From UBA685 sp049890215 (GTDB lineage: Bacteria; Pseudomonadota; Alphaproteobacteria; Puniceispirillales; Puniceispirillaceae), in NCBI GenBank assembly GCA_049890215.1, contig JBMHBX010000067.1, forward strand, positions 1-64,000: DNA of 64,000 nucleotides, given 5' to 3'. Below the pieces are notes generated by a model. It made no database searches. It worked only from the letters and a program-made list of their open reading frames with translations, and was not told the DNA's origin. Position numbers and translations under genes: made by a program. Shown here in pieces: positions 17,884 to 27,010 of the stretch (its first letter is position 1; the number at the start of each line of letters is the position of its first letter).

Positions 17884-18247
17884 GGAATCAAGTAATAAAG
17901 ATAAATCCTCACAAATAGAAGCGCAAAAGCAAGAAGAGCATAACGCTGAAGGCCCCTTTACCGCCGGTCAGATGCGTGCACTCAAGATGGCGACTGCCAT
18001 TATGGGGGTCATGATTGTGATTTGCGTGATCCTGCTTGGGATTGGTTTATCACGTCAGGCAAATAAAATAGCCTCCAGTGATGAAGCACCTGTTATCATG
18101 CTTGATAAACAAACACAGATAAAAGCGATCAGCGCAGATGGCAATTCTGGCATCTGGCTTTATACCATCACAGACGGGGTTGAGGCGATCACCTATTATA
18201 AATCATCTGGCAAGGCAGCCGGTGGTTTTGATATTCAGCGACATTAG
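17882..18247 (+). CDS. Small single-pass membrane protein, probable DUF6476 family
   Basis: A 121-residue protein with a charged N-terminus (about 30 residues), one strong membrane segment (about 37-57, including MGVMIVICVILLGIGL), and a C-terminal domain containing GIWLYTITDG. A small family of this shape beside rluD is, as I recall, annotated DUF6476 in alphaproteobacteria; that match is from memory. Function is unknown. The start codon overlaps the rluD start, so a later start at the ATG at 17972 is a real alternative. The two C-terminal beta-like strands would lie in the periplasm if the charged N-terminus is cytoplasmic. Confidence 0.6.
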   Translation: MESSNKDKSSQIEAQKQEEHNAEGPFTAGQMRALKMATAIMGVMIVICVILLGIGLSRQANKIASSDEAPVIMLDKQTQIKAISADGNSGIWLYTITDGVEAITYYKSSGKAAGGFDIQRH

Positions 18248-18585
18248 CCTGACATCATCTGCAAAGCGCTAAGCGTAAAAGCCTCAAGTGATAATTGTGC
18301 GATCCCTTCGATCTCATAGCCAATGATTGTCGGCAAGCCATAAAAACGGATAAGCAAAAGCCAAAAGCCAACATAAAGAGGTTTTACTCTGTTGATAATC
18401 AGGCGATGGGTTAAAAATCCAAATATCTTAATCAAAGGGTCGGTGGCTTTGTTCAATTGGCGCACACCGATGATTTGGCTGTTTTCTGGCAGAAATATGC
18501 CATAGATAAAGCGCCATATCACAGCCCATTGCACAAGGCCGACTGCCATATCAATCATCACTATCCAAAGGGCTTCGTCTAACAT
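18244..18585 (-). CDS. Small integral membrane protein, weakly YggT-like
   Basis: About 113 residues with hydrophobic segments near the start (ALWIVMIDMAVGLVQWAVIW) and the middle (LYVGFWLLLIRFYGLP). The arrangement of a first membrane segment, a polar stretch with ATDPLIKIF, then a second segment is reminiscent of one half of YggT proteins, but I cannot confirm this. I chose the ATG at 18585 over a TTG 18 bases upstream. It converges on the preceding gene with a 4-base overlap of the coding ends. Function unknown. Confidence 0.55.
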   Translation of the reverse strand: MLDEALWIVMIDMAVGLVQWAVIWRFIYGIFLPENSQIIGVRQLNKATDPLIKIFGFLTHRLIINRVKPLYVGFWLLLIRFYGLPTIIGYEIEGIAQLSLEAFTLSALQMMSG

Positions 18586-18648
18586 GTCCTGTTTTATCCT
18601 CAAGCATGTCTTGTTGTGTCATTTTGCTTCAAACATAGCAAATCGCGC

Positions 18649-18686
18649 TAGATAGGCTAGTTATTTTATCAGAAATCGCCTATCTA
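18649..18686. repeat. Perfect 9-base inverted repeat upstream of ettA
   Basis: TAGATAGGC and GCCTATCTA flank a 20-base AT-rich spacer, about 70 bases before the ettA start. No T-run follows. It could be an operator or part of the ettA leader; nothing in the sequence decides. Confidence 0.5.
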
Positions 18687-18754
18687 TAGGGGGCAATTAT
18701 TGGTGGGGCGAAAAAGCTCACAATAACGGCGCGTTTGTGCAAAAGGAGAGAGCC

Positions 18755-20434
18755 ATGGTCAGTTCGCAATATGTTTATTCAATGTATAAGCTCGGCAAAA
18801 CCTATCCGGGTGGCAAGGAAGTGTTGCGGGATATCAGCCTGTCATTTTTGCCGGGCGCAAAAATAGGTGTGCTTGGCCTTAATGGTGCTGGTAAATCGAC
18901 TTTGCTAAAAATCATGGCAGGGATTGAGACCGATTTTACAGGTGAAGCGCAAGCAGCAGACGGTCTGAATGTCGGCTATCTTGCACAGGAGCCTGAATTA
19001 GATCCATCAATGGATGTGCAGGGCAATGTGATGTCCGGTATGGGCGAGGCCAAAGAGCTTGTTGACAGATTTAACGCTGTCTCTGCCCGCTTTGCTGAAG
19101 AGCTTAGCGATGATGAAATGAATGAGGTTATTGCAGAACAGGCTGATTTGCAGGAAAAAATCGATGCAATGGATGCCTGGGATCTTGAACGCAAAGCGGA
19201 AATTGCGATGGATGCCTTGCGTGTGCCTGATGGCGCGGCTGATGTCACAAAATTATCAGGTGGTGAGCGCCGCCGCGTGGCTTTATGCCGCTTGTTATTA
19301 TCTGCACCAGATATGTTGCTGCTTGATGAGCCAACAAACCATCTGGATGCCGAATCAGTGGCATGGTTACAGCGGTTTTTACATGATTTCCCCGGTACAG
19401 TGGTCACCATCACACACGATCGTTATTTTCTGGATGAAGTCGCAGGCTGGATTCTGGAGCTTGATAGAGGCGCCGGCATTCCTTATGAGGGCAATTATTC
19501 CGGTTGGCTTGAGCAAAAACAAAAGCGCCTTGAGCAAGAAGGGCGGTCTGAGGATGCGCGTGTTAAATCATTATCACGCGAACTTGACTGGGTGCGCTCT
19601 GCGCCAAAGGCACGACAAGCTAAATCAAAAGCGCGTATCGCTGCTTATGAAAAGCTGTTGGAAGAAGGCCAATCAGCAAAGATTGAAACTGCCAAGATTG
19701 TTATCCCTGCCGGCCCGCGCCTTGGAGATAAGGTGTTGGAAGCAGATAATCTGGTCAAAGGATTTGGTGAGCGTTTGTTAATTGATGAGGCTAGTTTCCG
19801 TTTGCCTCCGGGTGGTATTGTCGGTGTTATTGGCCCGAACGGCGCAGGTAAGACAACTTTGTTCCGGATGCTAACCGGTATAGAAGAGGCAGATTCCGGG
19901 GCGCTGACAGTCGGTGATACTGTCAAGCTTGGCTATGTTGACCAGTCACGTGACGCGCTTGATGATGACAAGACTGTTTGGGAAGTTATCTCAGACGGGC
20001 TTGATGAGCTGGAGCTTGGCAAACGCACAGTGCCTTCAAGAGCCTATGTCTCTAATTTTAATTTCAAGGGCGCTGATCAGCAGAAAAAAGTAGGTCAGCT
20101 ATCTGGTGGTGAACGCAACCGTGTTCATCTGGCGCGTATGCTGAAAAGCGGTGCAAATCTGCTGCTGCTCGATGAGCCGACTAATGATTTGGATGTAGAT
20201 ACATTGCGCGCTTTGGAAGAAGCATTATTGGAATTTGCAGGTTGCGCCGTTGTGATTTCACACGACAGATGGTTCCTTGATCGTATTGCCACTCATATTC
20301 TTGCCTTTGAAGGTGACAGCCATGTTGAATGGTTTGAAGGCAATTATGAGGCTTATGAAGCTGACAAAAAGCGCCGTCTTGGCGCTGATGCTGACAGACC
20401 AACACGCATTAAATATAAGCCTATCGCACGATAG
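18755..20434 (+). CDS. ettA: Energy-dependent translational throttle protein EttA (ABC-F)
   Basis: EttA is a soluble ABC-F ATPase that binds the ribosomal E site and gates entry into elongation according to ATP level. Two nucleotide-binding domains are visible: Walker A GLNGAGKST at 41-49 and GPNGAGKTT in the second half, each followed by LSGGE and LLLDEPTNHLD or LLLDEPTNDLD. The N-terminus (YVYSMYKLGKTYPGGKEVLRD) and the inter-domain linker match EttA rather than Uup. The ATG at 18755 has AAGGAGAG upstream and replaces a non-conserved upstream lead. At 559 aa it has the expected length. Confidence 0.95.
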   Translation: MVSSQYVYSMYKLGKTYPGGKEVLRDISLSFLPGAKIGVLGLNGAGKSTLLKIMAGIETDFTGEAQAADGLNVGYLAQEPELDPSMDVQGNVMSGMGEAKELVDRFNAVSARFAEELSDDEMNEVIAEQADLQEKIDAMDAWDLERKAEIAMDALRVPDGAADVTKLSGGERRRVALCRLLLSAPDMLLLDEPTNHLDAESVAWLQRFLHDFPGTVVTITHDRYFLDEVAGWILELDRGAGIPYEGNYSGWLEQKQKRLEQEGRSEDARVKSLSRELDWVRSAPKARQAKSKARIAAYEKLLEEGQSAKIETAKIVIPAGPRLGDKVLEADNLVKGFGERLLIDEASFRLPPGGIVGVIGPNGAGKTTLFRMLTGIEEADSGALTVGDTVKLGYVDQSRDALDDDKTVWEVISDGLDELELGKRTVPSRAYVSNFNFKGADQQKKVGQLSGGERNRVHLARMLKSGANLLLLDEPTNDLDVDTLRALEEALLEFAGCAVVISHDRWFLDRIATHILAFEGDSHVEWFEGNYEAYEADKKRRLGADADRPTRIKYKPIAR

Positions 20435-20451
20435 ACAGGCCTGATTTATTT

Positions 20452-20489
20452 ATAAAAACCGGCAGATGAGAGGATTATATCTCATCTGC
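20452..20489 (-). terminator. Intrinsic terminator at the end of mlaA-mlaC, possibly bidirectional
   Basis: A perfect 10-base stem GCAGATGAGA / TCTCATCTGC with an 8-base loop. On the minus strand it is followed by CGG and TTTTT, a good terminator for mlaC. The last codons and stop of mlaC lie inside the structure. On the plus strand it is followed by TGTTTT and may also stop ettA transcripts. Confidence 0.75.
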
Positions 20490-21098
20490 TGTTTTGCGAA
20501 GCACATCAATCAGAGCTGAGAATTTACCGCTATTTTTGCGAATAATCGCAGCATTTTCCTGCTGTTGGGTAATCAGCATTGAGATATTTTCAATTTCCAC
20601 ATCAATGATCAAAGCAGCTTTTCCTTCAACTGTGCTAACGCGCCAACTGACAACAGCATCTGCCTGCGCGCCTGTGGGATCTTTCATAATACCTGTGACA
20701 AGGACAAGTTTTTTGCCTTTCGACACCGCGTCCGTAACAGTGTAATTCAGGCCTTTCAGCTGATCAAATTGCCGGGCAGCAAGACCTGTCAGAACATTGC
20801 GAAACAAAATCATATACTCCGCTTGTTCTTCTTTGGTCGCTTTTTTCCAATAGCGTCCTGCTGAAAAACGGGTGATACCATCAAAATCAAAATAGGTATC
20901 AAGAAGCTTGTTCACTTCTGTAATGCGTGCCTCTTCTGTATCATAGTTTGCTTCGACTGCTGTTTTGACCGCCATAGCCATTTGCGAGACAAGCTCACGC
21001 GCCTCATCAATACGTTGATCAGCCTTGGCAGGGGCCATTAGCATAAACGCGCCTAATAAGGCAATCGCAAGTGCGCGCGCACCTAAATTCATCATCAT
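20475..21098 (-). CDS. mlaC: Phospholipid-binding protein MlaC (Ttg2D family)
   Basis: MlaC carries phospholipids across the periplasm between MlaA in the outer membrane and the MlaFEDB transporter in the inner membrane. A signal peptide ending in APAKA is visible, followed by the family domain with FDFDGITRFSAGRYWKKAT and a C-terminal VEIENISMLITQQQENAAIIRKN region. At 207 aa it has the usual size. It follows mlaA with no intergenic space. The inner membrane transporter genes are not in this window. Confidence 0.9.
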   Translation of the reverse strand: MMMNLGARALAIALLGAFMLMAPAKADQRIDEARELVSQMAMAVKTAVEANYDTEEARITEVNKLLDTYFDFDGITRFSAGRYWKKATKEEQAEYMILFRNVLTGLAARQFDQLKGLNYTVTDAVSKGKKLVLVTGIMKDPTGAQADAVVSWRVSTVEGKAALIIDVEIENISMLITQQQENAAIIRKNSGKFSALIDVLRKTADEI

Positions 21099-21863
21099 TT
21101 AATCTCCAAAAAATGAGTCAAAAGCATCATCATTATCACTTTCAACAATCTGGCCGGGCAGCCTGTCTTCTAACAGACCAGTGCGTTTTTGATAATAGAC
21201 AGACCGCGCTCTGGCATAAGGATCAAGGCTGTTATATTTTACCTCATTGATAGCTTCAAAGTCTTCTGCTCTGGCTGACACGGCAGCAACAGGCAATTGC
21301 GCAGACTGGACAGTTTGTCCTACCTCACCTGCCTGCAGGGCTGATAAGGGGTTCATCACAAAATCGACCACGCGCCCTGTCAGAGAGCGTGTCGTGTGGC
21401 CACCAAGTAAGGGGACTTCAATATAGGATCCTTCAGGCACATTGGCTGCGGCTAATGTTTGTCCAAAATCTTCTTTGGTTGGTTGTTCATCATCAGCTGT
21501 TAAATCGGCAAAGCCAAGGGTCAGCGCATTGACGGCAAAATGAAGCACAGCCAAAGTCGCATTCTCAAACTTGCCTTGCAAGGTTGAGTTGACCGCGGTT
21601 GAAGGCAAAGAGACCCAATTGACATGGTTGCTGACCGCTTTTTGCACTCCGTTCGGCGCAACATTACGATAGCCATCTGCCACAGGCTCCAGAACATAGG
21701 TATCTGCTGCCAAATTAAAGGCAAAAACCTGCCTGTTTGTCTCTTCATAAGGGTCACGTATATCAGAGCGCTGATCTTCTGGCAGGCTGGCACAGCCGGC
21801 CACAAATGAGGCAATAAGCATTATCTTACAAAAGGCGCGAATATTCGAAGCATAATGAGGCAC
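21099..21863 (-). CDS. mlaA: Outer membrane lipoprotein MlaA (VacJ)
   Basis: MlaA sits in the outer membrane and removes misplaced phospholipids from the outer leaflet. The lipobox VAGC places the lipidated cysteine at residue 24. The family core DPYEETNRQVFAFN and the following LEPVADGYRNVAPNGVQKAVSN are very recognisable, as is the GPxS-like helical region rewritten here as EVPLLGGHTTRSLTGRVVD. The short acidic C-terminal tail is ordinary. mlaC follows directly, so the pair forms an operon. Confidence 0.95.
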   Translation of the reverse strand: MPHYASNIRAFCKIMLIASFVAGCASLPEDQRSDIRDPYEETNRQVFAFNLAADTYVLEPVADGYRNVAPNGVQKAVSNHVNWVSLPSTAVNSTLQGKFENATLAVLHFAVNALTLGFADLTADDEQPTKEDFGQTLAAANVPEGSYIEVPLLGGHTTRSLTGRVVDFVMNPLSALQAGEVGQTVQSAQLPVAAVSARAEDFEAINEVKYNSLDPYARARSVYYQKRTGLLEDRLPGQIVESDNDDAFDSFFGD

Positions 21864-22067
21864 AATGACACCTTTATCACAGTCACATAACGATGAGCTT
21901 ATATGTAAAATAGCTTTGTTGTCTTGTTTTGTCTACGATACCATAGTGACGAAATGATGGCGGTGGTTATTTGCATGCGCAAAATGCTTCATTAATGACA
22001 GTGTTCCCTTTTTTATTTTCATGATTTGTTCTATCTTATCAATTAAGATTTCATTTTTTTACAAGGT

Positions 22068-24362
22068 ATGATTAAGCCAGTGACATCAGATCTTCGCGCG
22101 CAAAATTCATCACAGCCATCACAGGATATCAGCATGCCATGGCTTGCCGGCCTGAACAGTGAACAGCACAAAGCTGTGACGACTTTAGATGGCCCGTTAT
22201 TGGTGTTATCAGGGGCAGGGACAGGCAAAACACGTGTGCTGACTGCACGCATAGCACAGCTTATCGGCACACGCACCGCAATGCCGTGGAATATTCTGGC
22301 CGTGACTTTTACAAATAAAGCGGCACGCGAGATGAAAGAGCGTCTGTCTGCCATGGTTGGGCCCATGGCAGAACAAGTTATGCTTGGCACATTTCATTCG
22401 GTAGCAGCGCGTATGCTGCGCCGTCATGCAGAATTGGTCGGCCTGACCTCCTCTTTCACTATCATTGATACAGATGATCAAATCAGGTTGCTGAAACAGG
22501 TGATGGAAGCACAATCTGTTGATCCCAAAAGATGGCAACCACGCGCAATTCTTGCGATGATCGGAAAATGGAAAGATAAGGGGCTGACAGCGCAAAAAGT
22601 CTCAGACCATGAAGCAGGTGATTTGGCGGATGGCAAAGCGGTGGCATTATATCAAGCCTATCAGGCACGATTGAAATCATTAAACGCCGCTGATTTTGGC
22701 GATTTGCTATTGCATCTTCTGACCATCTTTACCCAGCATCCCGATATTTTATCAGAGTATCAGAACAGATTGACTCATATATTGGTTGATGAATATCAGG
22801 ATACCAATGTCGGGCAATATTTATGGTTGCGGCTTTTGGCTTCGCGGTCGAAAAATCTGTGCTGTGTGGGGGATGATGATCAGTCTATCTATGGATGGCG
22901 CGGCGCAGAAGTTGGCAATATTCTAAAATTTGAAAAAGATTATGACGGCGCTAAAATTGTGCGTCTTGAAGAAAATTACCGGTCAACAGGGCATATTCTT
23001 GCCTGTGCGTCTGCTCTGATTTCTCATAATGAAACACGTCTCGGCAAAGAGTTATATACCTCGCATGCGCAAGGCGATGCGATTCAGGTCTCAGGCTATT
23101 GGGATGGCCATGAAGAAGCACGAAGCCTGTCTTCACAAATTGAATATCTTATCAAAGATGAACATGATCTCAATCAGATTGCCGTTTTGGTGCGTGCCGG
23201 ATTTCAAACCAGAGAATTTGAAGAGCGCTTTATGGCCATTGGCCTGCCTTATCGGGTGGTGGGGACAAGATTCTATGAAAGAGCAGAGATCCGTGATGCG
23301 CTTGCTTATTTGCGCCTGATTGCAAGCCCGTCAGATGATTTGGCATTTGAGCGTATCATTAACACGCCCAAAAGAGGTCTTGGGCCAACATCCTTAAAGG
23401 CTATCTTTGCCTATGCAAGAGGCATTGATAAACCCTATCTTGAAGCAGCGCGCGCTTTGAGCGAGACTGATGAGTTAAAACCACAGGCCCGCCGCCAACT
23501 ATCAGCCTTTATTGCCAAAATGGATTATTGGCGTGAAGAAGCAAAACAGCAGACTGCCAGTGATCTTGCCAGATTTGTACTTGATGATTCTGGCTATACC
23601 GAGATGTGGCAGCAAGATAAAAATCCTGATTCGCCCGGCCGGCTTGAAAACCTAAAAGAGCTTGTGACAGCGATGGATGAATTTGAAACTCTTGACGGGT
23701 TTTTAGAACATATCGCGCTTGTCACTGATACCGAAAATAGCAATCAGGATGGTGAAGTCTCTTTGATGACATTACATGCTGCCAAAGGGCTTGAATTTGA
23801 CACTGTCTTTTTGCCGGGGTGGGAAGAAGGGTTATTTCCTTCTCAGCGCTCACTTGATGAAAATGGCGGTGCTGGCCTGGAAGAAGAGCGGCGTCTTGGC
23901 TATGTCGGCATTACCAGAGCGCGGCGCAATTTATTTATTTCTTTTGCCGCCAATCGGCGTGTTCATGGTTTATGGCAGGCCTGTATTCCGTCACGCTTTG
24001 TTGCAGAACTGCCACGAGATCATATCCGCGAAGATATGGCGCAAGGTCTGTCAATCGGCCGCTCAGAGCCGATTATGATAGGCTCAGCAGATGACAGGGT
24101 CGGTCAGGCAGGTTATGGTCCCGGATGGCAAAGGGCGGCCAGTCGCAAAGGCCAGATGACAGGCACGCCGCCTGCCAGAGATGCTGAAGGATGGACACCG
24201 CAAACAGGCAGCTCAGCCTTTGCCAAAGGAGAGCGGGTCTTTCATCAAAAATTCGGTATGGGCAATATCCGTGCAGTCGAAGGTGATAAGCTTGAAATTG
24301 CCTTTGACAGAGCCGGACGCAAGAAAGTGGTCGCAAGCTTTGTCGAAAAAATGTCTGGCTAA
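22068..24362 (+). CDS. uvrD: DNA helicase II, UvrD/PcrA
   Basis: UvrD is a superfamily 1A 3'-5' helicase acting in nucleotide excision and mismatch repair and in clearing stalled polymerase. Walker A GAGTGKT is at 49-55, the Q-motif LNSEQHKAV lies just before, motif II is VDEYQDTN, and GDDDQSIYGWRGA follows. The second half has VSLMTLHAAKGLEFD and YVGITRAR. The C-terminus (VFHQKFGMGNI to the end) is the Tudor-like RNA polymerase-binding tail typical of UvrD/PcrA. At 764 aa, length is normal. Confidence 0.96.
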   Translation: MIKPVTSDLRAQNSSQPSQDISMPWLAGLNSEQHKAVTTLDGPLLVLSGAGTGKTRVLTARIAQLIGTRTAMPWNILAVTFTNKAAREMKERLSAMVGPMAEQVMLGTFHSVAARMLRRHAELVGLTSSFTIIDTDDQIRLLKQVMEAQSVDPKRWQPRAILAMIGKWKDKGLTAQKVSDHEAGDLADGKAVALYQAYQARLKSLNAADFGDLLLHLLTIFTQHPDILSEYQNRLTHILVDEYQDTNVGQYLWLRLLASRSKNLCCVGDDDQSIYGWRGAEVGNILKFEKDYDGAKIVRLEENYRSTGHILACASALISHNETRLGKELYTSHAQGDAIQVSGYWDGHEEARSLSSQIEYLIKDEHDLNQIAVLVRAGFQTREFEERFMAIGLPYRVVGTRFYERAEIRDALAYLRLIASPSDDLAFERIINTPKRGLGPTSLKAIFAYARGIDKPYLEAARALSETDELKPQARRQLSAFIAKMDYWREEAKQQTASDLARFVLDDSGYTEMWQQDKNPDSPGRLENLKELVTAMDEFETLDGFLEHIALVTDTENSNQDGEVSLMTLHAAKGLEFDTVFLPGWEEGLFPSQRSLDENGGAGLEEERRLGYVGITRARRNLFISFAANRRVHGLWQACIPSRFVAELPRDHIREDMAQGLSIGRSEPIMIGSADDRVGQAGYGPGWQRAASRKGQMTGTPPARDAEGWTPQTGSSAFAKGERVFHQKFGMGNIRAVEGDKLEIAFDRAGRKKVVASFVEKMSG

Positions 24363-24377
24363 AGGGAAGGTGTGATT

Positions 24378-25283
24378 ATGATGACATCACAAAGCTGGTC
24401 TATCCGGTTTGAAACAAGTGATGAGACTGTTAGCTATGAGACAGCGCTGACAGAGATATGCGGCGTCTTGGCGATATCTGTCTCACGCCCCTATCTTGAT
24501 GCGCCTTATTGGGTGGTTGAGGGGTTTTGCGATTTTGCGCCTGATGAGGCGGTTGTCGCACAAGCGCTTCAAATAGCCTCTTGTGATCAGATAGCGCCTG
24601 ACTTTTCCATTATCGCTTATGGGGAACGAGACTGGCTTGCTGAGAACAGGGCGCAATTTCCGGCGCTTCATATTGGCAGGTTATGGGTACATGGCGCTCA
24701 TATCAAAGACAGGCCACCTGCCGGCTCAAAGGCGCTTCATGTGGAAGCTGCCGAAGCGTTCGGCTCAGGCACACACCCAACCACTGAGGGCTGTTTGCGT
24801 CTGATAGATGATTTGCTGAAAAAGACAAAGCCAAAACAAGTGCTGGATTTAGGGGCAGGCAGTGCCATTTTGGCAATGGCCATTGCCAAATTATCGCCAT
24901 CTGCCAATTTGATCGCCTCTGACATTGATCAGATCGCAACCAATACCGCGACTGCTAATCGCAGGCTTAACGCCATTGCCCCACAGAAAATGCGCTGTGT
25001 GACTTCAAAGGGATTTGCTCATCGCGCTATGCATGATTATGGGCCCTATGATTTAGTGGTGGCCAATATTCTGGCAGGGCCGCTAAAACAAATGGCACCA
25101 GAGATAGCGCGCCATCTCCGCAAGCAGGGTTATCTTATTTTATCTGGTATTTTATCATCACAAGAGCGCCAGATTAGGGCCGTTTACCGCGCTAATGGTC
25201 TTGTGATCACAAATCGTCTTCGCATAGGAGACTGGTCAGCTCTTATGCTTCGTTTTGCCCGGAATAAAGAGGCGGTATCATGA
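24378..25283 (+). CDS. prmA: Ribosomal protein L11 methyltransferase PrmA
   Basis: PrmA trimethylates ribosomal protein L11 using S-adenosylmethionine. The conserved EAFGSGTHPTTEGCL comes before SAM motif I, LDLGAGSAILA, and the substrate-side motif VVANILAGPL. The N-terminal substrate-binding domain is divergent, as usual in alphaproteobacteria. Two ATGs (24378 and 24381) follow GGGAAGG; I chose the first. A GTG six bases earlier is also possible. The stop overlaps the pepP start (ATGA). Confidence 0.9.
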   Translation: MMTSQSWSIRFETSDETVSYETALTEICGVLAISVSRPYLDAPYWVVEGFCDFAPDEAVVAQALQIASCDQIAPDFSIIAYGERDWLAENRAQFPALHIGRLWVHGAHIKDRPPAGSKALHVEAAEAFGSGTHPTTEGCLRLIDDLLKKTKPKQVLDLGAGSAILAMAIAKLSPSANLIASDIDQIATNTATANRRLNAIAPQKMRCVTSKGFAHRAMHDYGPYDLVVANILAGPLKQMAPEIARHLRKQGYLILSGILSSQERQIRAVYRANGLVITNRLRIGDWSALMLRFARNKEAVS

Positions 25284-27010
25284 CTGCCCCTATGAATGAT
25301 ATGATCAAAGCCCTGCGCCATAATCTGGCTGACAGAGGCCTTGATGGCCTCATCATCTGGCGCGGTGATATGTTTATGGGTGAAGAGGTACGCCCTTGTG
25401 ATGAACGCCTTGCAAGGCTTACTGGTTTTACAGGGTCTGCGGGCTATGCTCTGGTGATGATGACATCTGGCACCGTGTTCTCAGACGGGCGCTATCATCT
25501 TCAGATGGATAAGCAGTTGGACAGCCGGATATGGCAATGGCGCGATAGCTCGCAAGATGCCTTGCAGGCACAATTGGCTGATTATGAAACGGAAAAACAG
25601 ATTCTCCATCTTGGCTATGATGGCACCACAACAAGCCTCGCCCAAGCGCGCCGGCTGCCAAAAGATGCTGGCAATGCAGAGGTGAAATGGCATTGTCTGG
25701 CAGAGAATCCGATAGATGATTTGTGGCAGGACAGGCCTGTGGCAGGCCGCAATCAGGCTTATGATCTTACCGCAGATGTTACAGGAAAGTCAGCCAGAGA
25801 CAAAATTCAGGATGTGCAGTCCCATCTTGCCAAAAAAGGACAAGATGGCATGATTATCACAGCCACTGATTGTGTGAACTGGTTGTTGAATATCAGAGGT
25901 GATGATCTTGCCAATACGCCATTTCATCTGGCTTTTGCATTTGTGCCAACAGACGGGGCGCCGCGCCTTATTGAAGGGAACAGCCAGAGCTATGATTGTA
26001 TAAGCTGGCGTGATTTTTGCCGTGATTTGCCACAAGGCCGCTACAGCATGGATGCAAACACAATGCCAATGGCGCTTTATGAAGCACTTAGCCGTGATGG
26101 TCTTATCCTTGAAGAAGAGGAATGTCCTTTATATCTGCCAAAGGCATGCAAGAATGATGTTGAGCTTTCCGGCTTTGCGCGGGCGCATGAAATTGACGGG
26201 CTTGCCATGGTGCGATTTTGGCATTGGCTTGATAATGCGCCTGATATCACATGCTTATCTGAAACAGATTTGGTTGAGCGCCTGCGCCATGAACGCCGCA
26301 AATCAGAGCAATATCTGTGTGATAGTTTTGAGACCATTATGGGGGCGGCAGAAAATGGGGCGGTGATTCATTACCGTGCTATAAAAGGACAGGATCGCCT
26401 GATCGAAGACAATAACTTGCTTCTTATCGATTCTGGGGGCCATTATCAGACTGGCACGACAGACATCACACGCACTTTTGCGATTGGCACGCCTGATGCA
26501 GAGATGACAGATGCCTATAGCGCTGTTTTGGCGGCCCATATCGCCCTTGCCATGAGCCGCTTTCCAGAAGGGACCAACGGGGCGGCGATTGATGCGATTT
26601 GCCGGGCGCCTTTATGGGCTACGGGACGTGATTATGCGCATGGGACAGGTCATGGTGTTGGGCATATTTTATCTGTTCATGAAGGGCCGGCCCATATCTC
26701 AAAGCGCTCCGGCCCGCCTCTTGCGCCTGGCATGGTATTGTCGAATGAGCCTGGCTATTATCTGACAAATAAATGGGGAATCCGGCTTGAAAATCTTGTC
26801 TGCGTCACCGCTTTTGATAGCGGTTTTCTGGGGTTTGACTCTTTGACTTTGGTGCCCTTTGATAAAAGGCTGATTGATAAAAAGGCACTCTCGCAAGAGG
26901 CGTTATCATGGCTTAACCGCTATCATCATCATGTTTATGAGACCTTATCACCTCAGATAACAGATGATGGCATAAGGCGTTGGCTTGCTGAGAAATGCGC
27001 TGCTTTATGA
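25280..27010 (+). CDS. pepP: Xaa-Pro aminopeptidase family protein (M24B)
   Basis: These enzymes remove N-terminal residues that precede proline. Two N-terminal creatinase-like domains are followed by the pita-bread catalytic domain. Metal ligands are visible: the aspartates in DSGGHYQTGTTDITRT, the histidine in GTGHGVGH, and the glutamates in NEPGYY and RLENLV. At 576 aa it is the long, three-domain form, closer to eukaryotic aminopeptidase P than to E. coli PepP, so the symbol is by function. It is coupled to prmA by a 4-base overlap and converges on ligA with a 6-base overlap. Confidence 0.88.
   Translation: MTAPMNDMIKALRHNLADRGLDGLIIWRGDMFMGEEVRPCDERLARLTGFTGSAGYALVMMTSGTVFSDGRYHLQMDKQLDSRIWQWRDSSQDALQAQLADYETEKQILHLGYDGTTTSLAQARRLPKDAGNAEVKWHCLAENPIDDLWQDRPVAGRNQAYDLTADVTGKSARDKIQDVQSHLAKKGQDGMIITATDCVNWLLNIRGDDLANTPFHLAFAFVPTDGAPRLIEGNSQSYDCISWRDFCRDLPQGRYSMDANTMPMALYEALSRDGLILEEEECPLYLPKACKNDVELSGFARAHEIDGLAMVRFWHWLDNAPDITCLSETDLVERLRHERRKSEQYLCDSFETIMGAAENGAVIHYRAIKGQDRLIEDNNLLLIDSGGHYQTGTTDITRTFAIGTPDAEMTDAYSAVLAAHIALAMSRFPEGTNGAAIDAICRAPLWATGRDYAHGTGHGVGHILSVHEGPAHISKRSGPPLAPGMVLSNEPGYYLTNKWGIRLENLVCVTAFDSGFLGFDSLTLVPFDKRLIDKKALSQEALSWLNRYHHHVYETLSPQITDDGIRRWLAEKCAAL

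Noticed and set aside
19122..19781. A 219-codon plus-strand frame inside ettA
   Set aside because: Alternate-frame shadow within a clear ABC-F gene.
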